From Nonomuraea endophytica (lineage in GTDB: Bacteria > Actinomycetota > Actinomycetes > Streptosporangiales > Streptosporangiaceae), in the NCBI RefSeq assembly GCF_014203235.1, contig NZ_JACHIN010000006.1, positions 489,428 through 553,427 on the forward strand: a stretch of DNA of 64,000 nt. Reading direction: 5' to 3'. Shown here piece by piece: positions 26,017 to 34,572 of the stretch (the first letter of the stretch is position 1; each line of letters starts with the position of its first letter). The translations under genes were made by a program, and so were the position numbers. The notes under the pieces were generated by a model. It was not told where the DNA came from. It saw only the letters and a program-made list of their open reading frames with translations, and ran no database searches.

Positions 26017-26370
26017 TCAGGACTGCCACGCCTGGCGGAAACTCCGCCGCGCCCGCGCCAGCCTCGACTTGACGGTGCCCACGGGCACCTCCAGCAGCCG
26101 GGCGGCGGCCGCCTCCTCCAGGCCCTCGAGGTCACGCAGCATCAGCACGGCCCGGTGCTCCGGCGAGAGCCGTTCCAGAACGTCGCGGATGTCCACCGCG
26201 CTCTCCACGTCCTGCCGCGACGGCAGCTCGGCCAGCTCGGCGGGGCTGCTGCGGCCGTCACGCCTGGCGATTCTCACCGCTTCACGTACGGCTATCGCCC
26301 GCGCCCAGCCGTACAGCGCCCCGGGCTCGCGCAGCCCGCGCAGGTTCTTACGTCCAGAGGCGGCGAAGTT
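26017..26370 (-). pseudogene. ECF sigma factor remnant (regions 2.4 and 4)
   Basis: About 115 residues match the second half of an ECF sigma factor: the end of region 2 (LRGLREPGALYGWARAIAVREAVRIARRD), a linker, then region 4 (VLERLSPEHRAVLMLRDLEGL, HTH with VPVGTVKSRLARARR). The first 55-60 residues (regions 2.1-2.2, core-polymerase contact) are missing. The open frame continues upstream only as antisense of the membrane-protein gene at 26420. There is no usable start in the conserved part. It is probably a 5'-deleted sigma factor rather than a functional one. Confidence 0.65.
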
Positions 26371-26376
26371 CTCAAA

Positions 26377-26390
26377 GGTTCCATGGAACC
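26377..26390. promoter_or_regulatory. 14-bp perfect palindrome at sigma remnant / membrane-gene junction
   Basis: GGTTCCATGGAACC at 26377-26390 is a perfect palindrome 30 bases before the start of the membrane-protein gene at 26420. It could be an operator for that gene or chance symmetry at a deletion junction. No -35/-10 elements are evident beside it. Confidence 0.3.
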
Positions 26391-26419
26391 ATCGGGAAAT
26401 CCGCCGCCTCCTTGAGGGC

Positions 26420-26845
26420 ATGAACACCACCCGACTCGCCGCCTTCGTCGCCACCATCCTGGGCGTCGACGCCCTGGCCCACCTGTACTGGCTCATCGCG
26501 CCCGCGTCCGACCCCCGTGCGCTGTCCATGGCCGTCCTCAACATGGACGTGCCCTTCACCCCCCGGATCCTGCTGCCACTGATCCTTCTGCTGACCGCGG
26601 CGGCGACCGCGATCGTAGCGGTCTCCAGGGGCCGGGGCGGGTGGCCGGCGAAGTCGGTCGTGCTCGCCCTCTTCGCGGGATTGCTGGTACGCGGATTGCT
26701 GGGCCTGGTCTGGGCCTTCGGCCTCGGCACGGGCACCCTGTTCTACTGGCTCAACCTCGTGCTTTACACACCTGTCTGCCTGATGACGGCCGGCGCGGTA
26801 GGCCTCATCCTGGCGCGTACCCAGAAAGCGGGTGCGCGGGTTTGA
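26420..26845 (+). CDS. Small four-helix membrane protein, DUF3995-like
   Basis: A 141-residue protein with four predicted membrane helices: AAFVATILGVDALAHLYWLIAP, ILLPLILLLTAAATAIVAV, VVLALFAGLLVRGLLGLVWAFGL and WLNLVLYTPVCLMTAGAVGLIL. The ALAHLYW motif in helix 1 and the overall plan resemble DUF3995 proteins, whose function is unknown. It starts at the ATG after CTTGAGGGC. It is flanked on both sides by leftward sigma-factor remnants, so its current promoter context may have been created by deletion. Confidence 0.7.
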   Translation: MNTTRLAAFVATILGVDALAHLYWLIAPASDPRALSMAVLNMDVPFTPRILLPLILLLTAAATAIVAVSRGRGGWPAKSVVLALFAGLLVRGLLGLVWAFGLGTGTLFYWLNLVLYTPVCLMTAGAVGLILARTQKAGARV

Positions 26846-26856
26846 CCGGCCTACCG

Positions 26857-26964
26857 CTACGGGACTTGCTCCGCCTGGTCGACGTAGCGGTGCAGCACGG
26901 CGGCGTGCCGATCGAAACGCTCCGGCTCACGCGGCGACGCCCTGATGATCGCCGAGTCCTCCAT
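26857..26964 (-). pseudogene. Sigma-factor N-terminal fragment (35 codons)
   Basis: A short leftward frame begins with ATG and reads MEDSAIIRASPREPERFDRHA followed by AVLHRYV, then stops after DQAEQVP. This matches the extreme N terminus of a common actinobacterial ECF sigma family (MEDSEIIRAS.REPE.F...FDRHA..LHRYV), with a short internal deletion before FDRHA. The rest of the gene is absent. It is not simply the missing half of the remnant at 26017, because the region-4 sequence there belongs to a different ECF type. Confidence 0.45.
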
Positions 26965-27064
26965 GTCGCCTGGCACCGGAGCCTCAGCGGGCGCTGGAGG
27001 CGGCACGCGCCTGGCCACCCTGCACGACGAACAGTCGCTCCCTGACGTCCTCGTGTCCTCAGGG

Positions 27065-29818
27065 TCAGCGCGTCACGCTCCACTTTCGCACTGTTTTGTC
27101 GGTCCCGATGGTGTAGAGCGTCTGTCCGTCCGCCGCGAACGTGAGGTCGGTGACGGTGCCGCCGTGGCCGGTCAGCTGCGTGAGACCCTGACCGGTCACC
27201 GCGTCGAACAAGGCCGGTGCGCCCTCCTTGGTCACGGCGGCGATGAGCTTGCCGTCCGGGCTGAACACCGGATCGCCCTCCACCCTCGCGGTCAGATTCA
27301 CGCGGGCCTTCCTGGTCGCGAGGTCGAAAAGGCGGACGTTCCCGTCGTTGCCGGTCGCGTACGCCTCGGAGCCGGGCGTGAAGCCGGCGAACGTTCCGGC
27401 CTTGGTGACCAGAGCCAGCCGTTTCCCGTCGGGCACGCGCCTCAGCTCGAAGCCGTCCTTGTCGCCCGGCCGCGTGTCGGCGAATGTCTTGCCGTCGGGG
27501 CTCACCCACACCGGGAACCACGCGTTGTCCAGTGTCGCCGTGGCTTCGCCGGCGGCCACGTCCCACACCTTCGTCACGCCGCCGGCGGCGCCCGTGACCA
27601 GCACGTTTCCGTCCTTGCTGAACCGCATGCTCTGGATGCCGTTCTCGTGGCCGGTCAACGTGGCCAGTTGCTTGCCGGTCGAGACGTCCCACAGGCGGAT
27701 CGGCGAGGCGAAGGACTTTTCTGAGGCGAGCGTGCCGGCCGTGGCGACGGTCTTGCTGTCCGGGCTGAACGCCATGATCGCGGAACCCTTGTGGTCGGTG
27801 AACGAGGCCACGACCTCGCCCCCGCTCGTTTTGCGCAGCGAGACGGTCGTCGTGCCGCCGATGAGGACGCCCATCTGCTCGCCGTTCACCGTGGTGACCT
27901 CGCGTTTGCCTTCGTAGTGGGCGACGGCGACGGCGCTGCCGTCCGGGCTGAAGACGACGCCGCGGTCCGTGTCGAACGTCGCCACTTTCAGACCGGAAGA
28001 CGCGTCCCACAACCCCGCGACCTGCGCGGCGGCCCGATCTTTCGGCGCGTCGAGCGTGACCGCCCAGCGTCCGTCGGGGCTCAGCCCGGCGTACTCGATC
28101 GAACCGTTGTGACTCAGCGTGACCGACGTCAGCATCTGCCCGAGCCCCGGCCCGCCACTGCTGGCAGAGTCCGAGCTCTGGCGCTGGTTGGACACGATGG
28201 CGATCGTCACGGAGACGGCGACAACGAGGCCGACCACGCCAACGACCAACAAGCGCCGAAATTTCATGACAGGCACCCGGGCGGCGCGAGCTGACGGTAG
28301 TGGCTGTTGTACCTGCAGTGGCCGCGGTGGTGCCTCGACCCTGGGCGCCTCGACCGCGGGCGTCCTGATCACGGGCGTTTCGGTGGCGGACGTCTCTATC
28401 GCGGACGCCTCCACGACGGGTGTCTCCATCACGAACGTCTCGACCGCGGGCGTCTCAATCGCGGGCGTCTCAATCGCGGGCGGTTGTACGGCAGGCGCGG
28501 GCGGCCGGGGCGGCGCGACGTCACCAAGAGCGGCCGCGGCGGCACGCCGCACCTGCAGGCTGTCATCGTCGTCCCGTAACCGGACGAGCGCCTCGCGAGC
28601 CGCCCGCCGATAACCCTCACGTCCCCCGGCGAGCAACTCGGCCAGCGCTCGGACCGCCTCCAGTCGCAGGACGGGCCGATCGCTGCCGAGATCGGCGCGG
28701 ACCTCCTCCGGCAGCGTGGCCGGGCGGACGCTGCGCGCGACCACCAGCGCGCCGGTCGTCTCGAAGCTCCACTTGCGCGGCACCTGCCCGACCCCGGCCT
28801 CGCGGACGCGCCGGGCGACGTAGTCGAACAGCTCGTCGACGGTTATCTCGCCGTCGTGATCCAGGTCGGCACCTCCGGTGCGCAGCCCGTGCACCAGCGC
28901 TTCGGTGAACACGGATGGCTCCGCCTCGTAGGAGGTGAGCTGGCCTCCCTCGAACGCGTACTCGGTGGCGCTCGACGCGGTCAGCACCGTACGCCCAGAC
29001 CCTCCCCCGCGGAACTCTTCGCCCAGGTAGACGGTACGGTCGGCGCGCACCGGAGTGTCCCGCGCGAACGCCCCGCTGTAGCAGCAGTCCAGGACGAGCA
29101 GCACCGATCGCGACGCGGACTCGCTCATCTGCTCGGAGACGAACGACGCCGGCAGCCCGGTCGCCGCGAGCGAGCCGAGCTCGGTGTCGGCCGCCGCCAG
29201 GTAGAGGCGGCCGCGCTGGTCCTTGAGCCCGTGGCAGGAGAAGTGCAGGAGCAGGACGTCGTCGGGCTGCCGGTCGGCGAAGAGCGCCGCGACCCGGCGG
29301 CGCAGCACGGACTCGTCGGCATCGGTGAGCGTTTCGACGTCGAAGGCGCCGATGCCCGGCTCGCCGAGAACCTCGGCAAGCGCCCTGATGTCGGAGACGG
29401 GCGAGCGCAGCCTGCTCAGCCCGGGATCCCGGTAGGCCGCGTTGGCCACGAGGAGCGCGGTGCGCCGGCCGGCCGTACCGGAAACACGCGAACCACCGGA
29501 CGTGGCGCCGGCCTCGACGGAGACCACGACCCTGCGACGACGCGGATGCGCCTCCCGCCACCGCTGGACGTAGTCCGTGATCTGCACCACGGACGCCGCC
29601 GCGGACAGTCCCGTCACCAGGAAGTCGATCCCGGTGGCGATCAGCTCGATCGACCGGGTCCCGTCGGGAGCCTGCCCCTCCACCACGCGCGTGACCCCGG
29701 GTATCCCCGACGCCAGCAGGTCCCGGCGGAGCTGGATGGCCAGTTGCTCGACCTCTGCCTGATCCACACCGGCCCCGGCCGGGGTGATCCGCAGTGAGAA
29801 ATCGTGCCCCTCGGACAT
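27065..29818 (-). CDS. Caspase-like (C14) protein with EF-hand, HEAT, TM and WD40-like propeller
   Basis: A 917-residue multidomain protein. Residues 1-105 resemble the EACC1-type effector-associated component (SLRITPAGAGVDQAEVEQLA ... TDYVQRWREAHPRRRRVVVSVE). Residues 118-260 form a caspase-like domain with catalytic His196 (LHFSCHG) and Cys246 (LDCCYSGAF). An EF-hand-like loop DLDHDGEITVDEL follows at 318-330, then a HEAT-like helical pair (ALAELLAGG ... RRAAAAALGDV), a Thr/Pro/Glu pentapeptide repeat, one membrane helix (LLVVGVVGLVVAVSVTIAIV) and a C-terminal propeller with SPDGRWAVT, FSPDGSAVAV and RLWDVSTGKQLATLTGH. The plan suggests a membrane-anchored protease sensed through the propeller, possibly Ca-gated, as in bacterial conflict or programmed-death systems. 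Target unknown. Confidence 0.87.
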   Translation of the reverse strand: MSEGHDFSLRITPAGAGVDQAEVEQLAIQLRRDLLASGIPGVTRVVEGQAPDGTRSIELIATGIDFLVTGLSAAASVVQITDYVQRWREAHPRRRRVVVSVEAGATSGGSRVSGTAGRRTALLVANAAYRDPGLSRLRSPVSDIRALAEVLGEPGIGAFDVETLTDADESVLRRRVAALFADRQPDDVLLLHFSCHGLKDQRGRLYLAAADTELGSLAATGLPASFVSEQMSESASRSVLLVLDCCYSGAFARDTPVRADRTVYLGEEFRGGGSGRTVLTASSATEYAFEGGQLTSYEAEPSVFTEALVHGLRTGGADLDHDGEITVDELFDYVARRVREAGVGQVPRKWSFETTGALVVARSVRPATLPEEVRADLGSDRPVLRLEAVRALAELLAGGREGYRRAAREALVRLRDDDDSLQVRRAAAAALGDVAPPRPPAPAVQPPAIETPAIETPAVETFVMETPVVEASAIETSATETPVIRTPAVEAPRVEAPPRPLQVQQPLPSARAARVPVMKFRRLLVVGVVGLVVAVSVTIAIVSNQRQSSDSASSGGPGLGQMLTSVTLSHNGSIEYAGLSPDGRWAVTLDAPKDRAAAQVAGLWDASSGLKVATFDTDRGVVFSPDGSAVAVAHYEGKREVTTVNGEQMGVLIGGTTTVSLRKTSGGEVVASFTDHKGSAIMAFSPDSKTVATAGTLASEKSFASPIRLWDVSTGKQLATLTGHENGIQSMRFSKDGNVLVTGAAGGVTKVWDVAAGEATATLDNAWFPVWVSPDGKTFADTRPGDKDGFELRRVPDGKRLALVTKAGTFAGFTPGSEAYATGNDGNVRLFDLATRKARVNLTARVEGDPVFSPDGKLIAAVTKEGAPALFDAVTGQGLTQLTGHGGTVTDLTFAADGQTLYTIGTDKTVRKWSVTR
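28333..28483 (-). repeat. 15-bp minisatellite encoding ETPxV/I pentapeptides
   Basis: Ten or so 15-bp units encode a run of pentapeptides of the form T-P-A-I/V-E in the caspase-like protein (TPAIE, TPAVE, TFVME, TPVVE, TSATE, TPVIR). It forms a flexible linker between the HEAT-like part and the membrane helix. The outer copies are more diverged than the central ones, as expected for an expanding tandem array. Confidence 0.75.
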
Positions 29819-30006
29819 CGCGGCTCCGGATCAGGGGGTAAATGTGGCAGACATCCTGATGCTGCCCGAGGAACCAGCCACGCGCCACGGTTTTCCCGGG
29901 GGTCTTATGGACGCCAGGTCCCCTTCTTCCACCGCTTATGCGGGTGTCAGAGGATTTCGCGCCGGTAGCCTTCGCCGACCGCGCCCGCGCGGTCCCTGAC
30001 GTCGAG

Positions 30007-30205
30007 TCAGGCGTAGATATGGGTCTTGACAGTGGTCTCGCTGATGAACAGCTGGGTGGCGACCTCGTAGTTGCTCGCTCCGGCGGCGATCAGGCGCAGC
30101 ACGTCGAGTTCGCGGCGGCTCAGCGGGCCTCGGGTGGGTTTACGGACGTGGTCGGCCAGCCGCCCGGCGGCGGCGGCGGGGACCAGCATCACCTGCCCTG
30201 CAGGG
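30007..30205 (-). pseudogene. LuxR/NarL response-regulator C-terminal remnant
   Basis: About 65 codons match the end of a NarL-type response regulator: GQVMLVPAAAAGRLADHV, then the HTH PLSRRELDVLRLIAAGASNYEVATQLFISETTVKTH. The protein stops at KTHIYA, whereas complete regulators continue with the last recognition-helix residues. The receiver domain is absent and the frame upstream is antisense to other sequence. Both ends are therefore damaged, and no partner sensor kinase lies next to it. Confidence 0.6.
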
Positions 30206-30272
30206 GCATCAGCCCCCGTACCCGTTTGGGCGATGCTCAACGCCCTGCGAGGGTACGCGCGGAGCAGGGCCG

Positions 30273-30715
30273 TCAGGTGAGTTCCAGGCCGCCGTCGATG
30301 GTGAGAATCTGGCCGGTGATCCAGGTGGCGGCGGGGTCGGCGAGGTGGACGATCCAGGCAGCCACTTCCTCGGGGGCGCCGCGGCGGCCGAGGGGGATGC
30401 GGGCGATCTCGTCCTGCTTGATCTGCTCGACGGCGGCGTCGGGCAGACCGGCGGCGGTCAGGGCCTGGCTCTCGGTGGGTCCGGGGGCCAGGGCGTTGAC
30501 GCGGATGCCGTCGGCTGCCAGTTCCATGGCCCAGGTTCGGGTCAGCTGTTCCAGGGCGGCTTTGGAGGCGGCGTAGTGGGCGGCGCCGGGCAACGGGCGG
30601 TGACCGTACGTGCTGGAAATGTTGACGATCGCGCCACGGGTCGCGCGCAGGTGCGCCAGTGCGGCGGCGGCGAGCAGGCTGGGCGCGGTGACGTTGAGTG
30701 CGAACAGGTCGCTGA
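30273..30715 (-). pseudogene. Short-chain dehydrogenase, 5'-truncated
   Basis: The last 148 residues of a classical SDR are intact: SISDLFALNVTAPSLLAAAAL, the active-site Ser in GAIVNISSTYGH, the YAASK catalytic motif (HYAASKAALEQL), the IRVNALAPGPTES loop and the C-terminal WITGQILTIDGG. The N-terminal Rossmann half with the NAD(P)-binding TGxxxGIG motif is missing. Homology ends near 30715, exactly where the divergent ArsR gene begins. Deletion at the divergent promoter is the simplest explanation. Without the nucleotide site it cannot be an active SDR. Confidence 0.68.
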
Positions 30716-30722
30716 TGGAGGA

Positions 30723-31076
30723 ATGAGAGCGGCACATCATCCCGAAATGGGTGAGATCGCACTGACCGCGGTGATGGCTGCCCTCAGTGACCCGATCCGG
30801 GTCGGGCTGGTGCGGGTACTGGCAGACGGTCGCGAGCGCGGCTGGGGCGAACTGCGGACGCCGGTGGCCAAGTCCACCCTCAGCCACCACCTGCGGGTAC
30901 TGCGCGATGCCGGACTGACCCGCACCCGCCAGGAAGGCACCCGCTGCTTCGTGATCCTGCGCCGGCCGGAGTTGCAGGCCCGCTTCCCCGGACTACTGCA
31001 AGCGGTGCTGGCCGCGGCCGAGGAGGAGGACATCGGCCACCGGGTGAGCGTAAAAGACGCCGAACAGCCCGCCTGA
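30723..31076 (+). CDS. ArsR-family winged-helix regulator
   Basis: A 117-residue ArsR-type regulator. MRAAHHPEMGEIALTAVMAA is followed by LSDPIRVGLVRVLADG, the recognition segment KSTLSHHLRVLRDAGLTRTRQEG and the wing CFVILRRPELQARFPGLL. There are no Cys-based metal sites, so it is probably a non-metal member of the group commonly divergent from SDR genes. The ATG at 30723 has GGAGG unusually close (one base gap); the ATG at 30747 is an alternative with a weaker site. Its former partner SDR is truncated, so the regulator may now be without its target. Confidence 0.8.
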   Translation: MRAAHHPEMGEIALTAVMAALSDPIRVGLVRVLADGRERGWGELRTPVAKSTLSHHLRVLRDAGLTRTRQEGTRCFVILRRPELQARFPGLLQAVLAAAEEEDIGHRVSVKDAEQPA

Positions 31077-31231
31077 GCCTGCCAACGATGACCTAAGAAG
31101 CACGGCGACGCGTTGAACGACCTCGGCTTCGCGCTGCGGGGAGATGCGGCATTCCAGTCCAGCAGTTCCCCGGCGTCGCCACCGTCAGCGAGACGAGTTC
31201 GAACCGATCGGCGCTGATGCGACTTCCAGGC

Positions 31232-32332
31232 TCACAGCAGTCGCGCCGAGACGACAACGCGTGCCCCCAGGAACACGCCCAGCTCATCGGCCGCGACCTG
31301 CAACGCGGCGCTCTCGGCAGCGCCGAACGGCCGATACAGCACCGCCTCAAGCACGACGACATCGGCCCGAACCGTGCGCTTCCAACGACCGGCCAGCTGC
31401 GTGTCGACCACGATGACGCCGTTCGGCAAGCCTGACTTGTCCGGCGTCGTTGCCATCAGCCCGCCGAGGTCAATCAGGTACTTGCTCTGCCGGTAGCCGA
31501 CGATGTACTCGTCGTACGCCTGCAGCAGCCGCACCGACGGGGACGGAGCCGTCGCGGCGTCGTTGCCCGGCGCGAACCAGTAGGTGACGCCGTCGACATC
31601 AGTGCTTTCCAGCGCCCGGCCGGCGAGTGACAGCCCGATGTCGATGTCAGCGCGTGTGAGGCTCGACCACCACGACAGGTCCTTGACCGTCGCCGGCCCA
31701 TGGCTGGCGAAGAACCGGCGGACCAACTCCGCCAGCGCCGCCTCACGCTCCATACTCCCCGCCCGCGGGACCCGCTCCTCGAACAGCGCGTACGTGTGCT
31801 GCTTCCCCCGCAGCACGCCGCTGCAGATCACCCGCTCCAGTTCGGCATGGATGAGTATGTAGCCCAGCCGGAACCCCTCCGCGACGATGCCGTGGCGAGC
31901 GAGCAACGCCGCGATCTCGGTGCGGGTCAGGTGGTTCCCGCCGGCGACGGCGTCAGCGATCAGGTCAGCGGTACGGCACAGCAGCCCGCCGTCGAGCTCG
32001 CCCCGCCGGTAGGCGTAGGCGTTGAGCGCGTGCACCCGCGGCGCCGTCAGCTCCAGCAGCCAGCGCAGGTCGGCGCGGGCCACGAAGTGCCACGTCGGCC
32101 GCAGTACGTGCGTGCGCAGGATGACGCCGTCGTCAACCGCCCGATCGAGGTCCGCGTCGGTGACACCGGGGCCGAGCCGCTGAGCGACCGCCCACTTCGC
32201 CGGCTGGAAGTCCTGCGACTGCAACGCACCAAACCAGCCAACCACCTCGGCAGGGCCGCCGAAAGGACGTCCACCACCCAGCCCGACAGAACAGATACGG
32301 CGACGAGCCAGCCCAAGAGCCTCCACCGTCAC
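31232..32332 (-). CDS. AlkZ-like winged-helix DNA-binding protein (HTH_42)
   Basis: A 366-residue protein of the HTH_42/DUF1006 family, which includes the AlkZ/YcaQ DNA glycosylases. Visible features are the GALQSQDFQPAKWAVAQRL segment (QxQ-type signature near the N terminus), LRPTWHFVARADLRWLLELTAPR, the winged-helix HLTRTEIAALLARHG region, GPATVKDLSWWSSLTRADI and the C-terminal LLQAYDEYIVGYRQSKYLID block. AlkZ enzymes unhook alkylated bases or cross-links and often confer self-resistance near natural-product genes, but no biosynthetic cluster is adjacent here. I prefer the GTG at 32332; an upstream start at 32386 adds 18 residues of unlikely composition. Confidence 0.8.
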   Translation of the reverse strand: MTVEALGLARRRICSVGLGGGRPFGGPAEVVGWFGALQSQDFQPAKWAVAQRLGPGVTDADLDRAVDDGVILRTHVLRPTWHFVARADLRWLLELTAPRVHALNAYAYRRGELDGGLLCRTADLIADAVAGGNHLTRTEIAALLARHGIVAEGFRLGYILIHAELERVICSGVLRGKQHTYALFEERVPRAGSMEREAALAELVRRFFASHGPATVKDLSWWSSLTRADIDIGLSLAGRALESTDVDGVTYWFAPGNDAATAPSPSVRLLQAYDEYIVGYRQSKYLIDLGGLMATTPDKSGLPNGVIVVDTQLAGRWKRTVRADVVVLEAVLYRPFGAAESAALQVAADELGVFLGARVVVSARLL

Positions 32333-32418
32333 AACATCCCGCCAACCATGTGCGCCGACACCTGCCCAAGCGCGGAGATACGCCAAGAAGCCGACCGCAC
32401 CGGCCCGCGCTTCAGACG

Positions 32419-33099
32419 CTAAAGCCCGAGCGACGCAATGAGGTCACGCATCTCATCGCGATAAACAGTCGCCGGATCGTGCGCGAGCCCACGCAGATGC
32501 CCGTAGATCTCCAGCGCCACCAACCCATGCATGCGCCCCCAAACGCGCATGGTCAGGGCCAGCCCCGCAGGAGGCAGATCGGGAAATTCCTCTCGCGTGT
32601 GCGCGACCAGCCCGGCATCAAAATCGCGCCAGTCATAATCCCGGAGTACAACCCCCGCCACCGGCCAAGCAGCAGCCACGAGCCCGGTAATACCGGCGCA
32701 AGCGCGTACCCCGGCGGCAATGCCCGGACTGTCCTCCGGCGCCTGATACCCAGGCACCGGGTCACCGTAAATGAGCCGAAACCCCTCAGGATTGGCCAGA
32801 GCCCACTCTCGTACGGCCTGCGCCCACGCCATGATCCGCCCACCGGCATCGGACTCGGACACCGCGTCCCGCGCCGCCTCGGCAGCCTCGACAAGCGAGG
32901 TGTAGACGTCGCCGATCAGCGTCGTCACCAGGTCATCGCGAGTGGCGAAGTAGCTGTAGATAGCGCCCGCCGTCATACCCATCTCCCGCGCGATGGCGCG
33001 CAGCGAGATCGCGTCGGGGCCACCCTCGGCCATGAGCTTGAGCGCGATCGCCTTGATCTCGTCGCTGGTCTGAGCGCGCAGCCGTTCGCGTCGGCTCAT
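32419..33099 (-). CDS. TetR-family regulator (WHG-domain type)
   Basis: A 226-residue TetR regulator. The HTH reads ISLRAIAREMGMTAGAIYSYFATRDDL. The C-terminal half has the WHG-type features NPEGFRLIYGDPVPGYQAP and MRVWGRMHGLVALEIYGHL, a domain typical of TetRs controlling drug exporters. The ATG at 33099 follows GGAAGCG; a GTG at 33111 is possible. It is divergent from the MFS exporter gene at 33199, and the 99-base gap holds a promoter and a direct repeat. It most likely represses both itself and the exporter. Confidence 0.88.
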   Translation of the reverse strand: MSRRERLRAQTSDEIKAIALKLMAEGGPDAISLRAIAREMGMTAGAIYSYFATRDDLVTTLIGDVYTSLVEAAEAARDAVSESDAGGRIMAWAQAVREWALANPEGFRLIYGDPVPGYQAPEDSPGIAAGVRACAGITGLVAAAWPVAGVVLRDYDWRDFDAGLVAHTREEFPDLPPAGLALTMRVWGRMHGLVALEIYGHLRGLAHDPATVYRDEMRDLIASLGL

Positions 33100-33129
33100 G
33101 GTCGCTTCCACACCATCAGCCTACAGGGT

Positions 33130-33167
33130 TTGAATATTGAACACCGTGCCCTATGGTGAACGCCGTG
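33130..33167 (+). promoter_or_regulatory. MFS-gene promoter with direct repeats
   Basis: TTGAAT (33130-33135), a 16-bp spacer and TATGGT (33152-33157) form a reasonable sigma-70 promoter for the exporter gene. Direct repeats TGAACACCGTG (33138-33148) and TGAACGCCGTG (33157-33167), 19 bp apart, cover the spacer and the region past the -10 box. They are likely TetR contacts that would block the promoter. Confidence 0.45.
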
Positions 33168-33198
33168 TAGTAAATCAACGGCATGTAGGAAGGTTCGG

Positions 33199-34572
33199 AT
33201 GGAATCACCTCGACTGCGCCTTGGGTTGCTGGCGTTGACGCAGCTCATCGTGGCTCTCGACTACAACATCGTGTACGTGGCGCTACCCGACATCGGGGAC
33301 GCGCTCGGTTTCACCCCGTCGTCGGTTCAGTGGGTGGTCAGCGCCTACGCGATCGGTCTCGGCGGACTCCTGCTTCTCGGCGGACGGGCCGTCGACCGCA
33401 TCGGACCACGCCGGATGTTCACGACAGGCCTGGCCCTGTACGGCGTCGCCTCGCTGGCCGGCGGATTGGCGACCGGGTCGGAACTGCTGGTTGCCGCCCG
33501 CGCGGTCCAAGGCATCGGCGGCGCACTGCTGACTCCCGCCACCCTCACGCTCATCTACCGTGGATTCGCCGAGGGACCGGCCCGCAACCGGGCCCTGGGC
33601 GCGTGGGGCATGGCGGGCAGCGCGGGACTGGCCGCCGGATCCCTGCTCGGCGGCGTACTGACCAACTATCTCGGCTGGGAATGGGTGTTCTACGTCAACG
33701 TCCCCTTGGCACTGATCTGCGCCCTGGCCGCACCCCGCCTGCTACCCGCCGACCCCGACCGCACCCCGGGCTCCTTCGACGTACCCGGCGCACTGCTGGC
33801 CACCGGGGGCGCCGCTCTGCTGGTGTTCGGGCTGGCCAGCGGCCCCGACTCCGGATGGAACTCGCCCCGCGTCTCCGGTTCGCTGGTCACCGGCGCCCTC
33901 TTGCTGGCGGCCCTCCTGGTGGTGGAGTCACGCACCCGCGACCCCCTGATCCCGCTACGGCTGGCGCGGGGCCGCTCCCTGTCCACCACGATGATCGTGA
34001 TCGCCATCTTCCAGGCCACCCTCGGCGGCGGCTACTACATCCTCACCTCCTACCTGCAGCCCGTCCTCGGCTATACCTCCCTGGAGGCGGGCCTGAGCTT
34101 CCTGCCACTCACGCTGGTCTGCATGTTCGCCGCCGTGAAGATCACCCCGATGGCGCTGGGCCGCTGGGGGATCCGCACCACTTTGTCAGCCTCGACCGTC
34201 GGCACCGGCGTCGGCATCGCCTTCATGATCATGGGCGCCACGCCGGCAGGCGGCTTCTGGACCCTGCTGCCCGGCACCGTCGTCTGGGGCCTGTTCGGCG
34301 GCATCGCCTTCGTCGCCCTGTTCGCCTCCGCCGGATCCGGCATCGAGCCACACGAGCAGGGCGTCGCCTCCGGGATCGCCACCACCGCCAAGGAGATCGG
34401 CGGCGCCATGGGCCTGGCCGTCATCGTCGCCGTCGCCACCGCCACGCCCGACCTCCTCGACGGCCTGCACATAGCAGGCTGGACAGCAGCGGCGCTCACC
34501 ATCGCCGGCGGCCTCATCGCCCTGGCCCTCGAACCCTCCCGATCCCCCACGCGCGAAGGAGTAGCCAAATGA
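33199..34572 (+). CDS. MFS drug-exporter-like transporter (DHA2/EmrB-QacA type)
   Basis: A 457-residue protein with about 14 hydrophobic segments. The N terminus has the DHA2 signature LIVALDYNIVYVALPDIGDALGF, then QWVVSAYAIGLGGLLLLGGRAVDRIGPRRMF with MFS motif A, and motif C-like GSAGLAAGSLLGGVLTNYLGWEWVF. This family exports drugs or dyes by proton antiport. It overlaps the SnoaL-like gene downstream by ATGA and is divergent from the TetR at 33099. The arrangement TetR / exporter / small NTF2-fold protein is a typical resistance or detoxification unit. Confidence 0.9.
   Translation: MESPRLRLGLLALTQLIVALDYNIVYVALPDIGDALGFTPSSVQWVVSAYAIGLGGLLLLGGRAVDRIGPRRMFTTGLALYGVASLAGGLATGSELLVAARAVQGIGGALLTPATLTLIYRGFAEGPARNRALGAWGMAGSAGLAAGSLLGGVLTNYLGWEWVFYVNVPLALICALAAPRLLPADPDRTPGSFDVPGALLATGGAALLVFGLASGPDSGWNSPRVSGSLVTGALLLAALLVVESRTRDPLIPLRLARGRSLSTTMIVIAIFQATLGGGYYILTSYLQPVLGYTSLEAGLSFLPLTLVCMFAAVKITPMALGRWGIRTTLSASTVGTGVGIAFMIMGATPAGGFWTLLPGTVVWGLFGGIAFVALFASAGSGIEPHEQGVASGIATTAKEIGGAMGLAVIVAVATATPDLLDGLHIAGWTAAALTIAGGLIALALEPSRSPTREGVAK

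Noticed and set aside
28333..28483. Short tandem repeats as regulatory iterons
   Set aside because: The 15-bp units stay in frame within the caspase-like gene and encode a pentapeptide linker.
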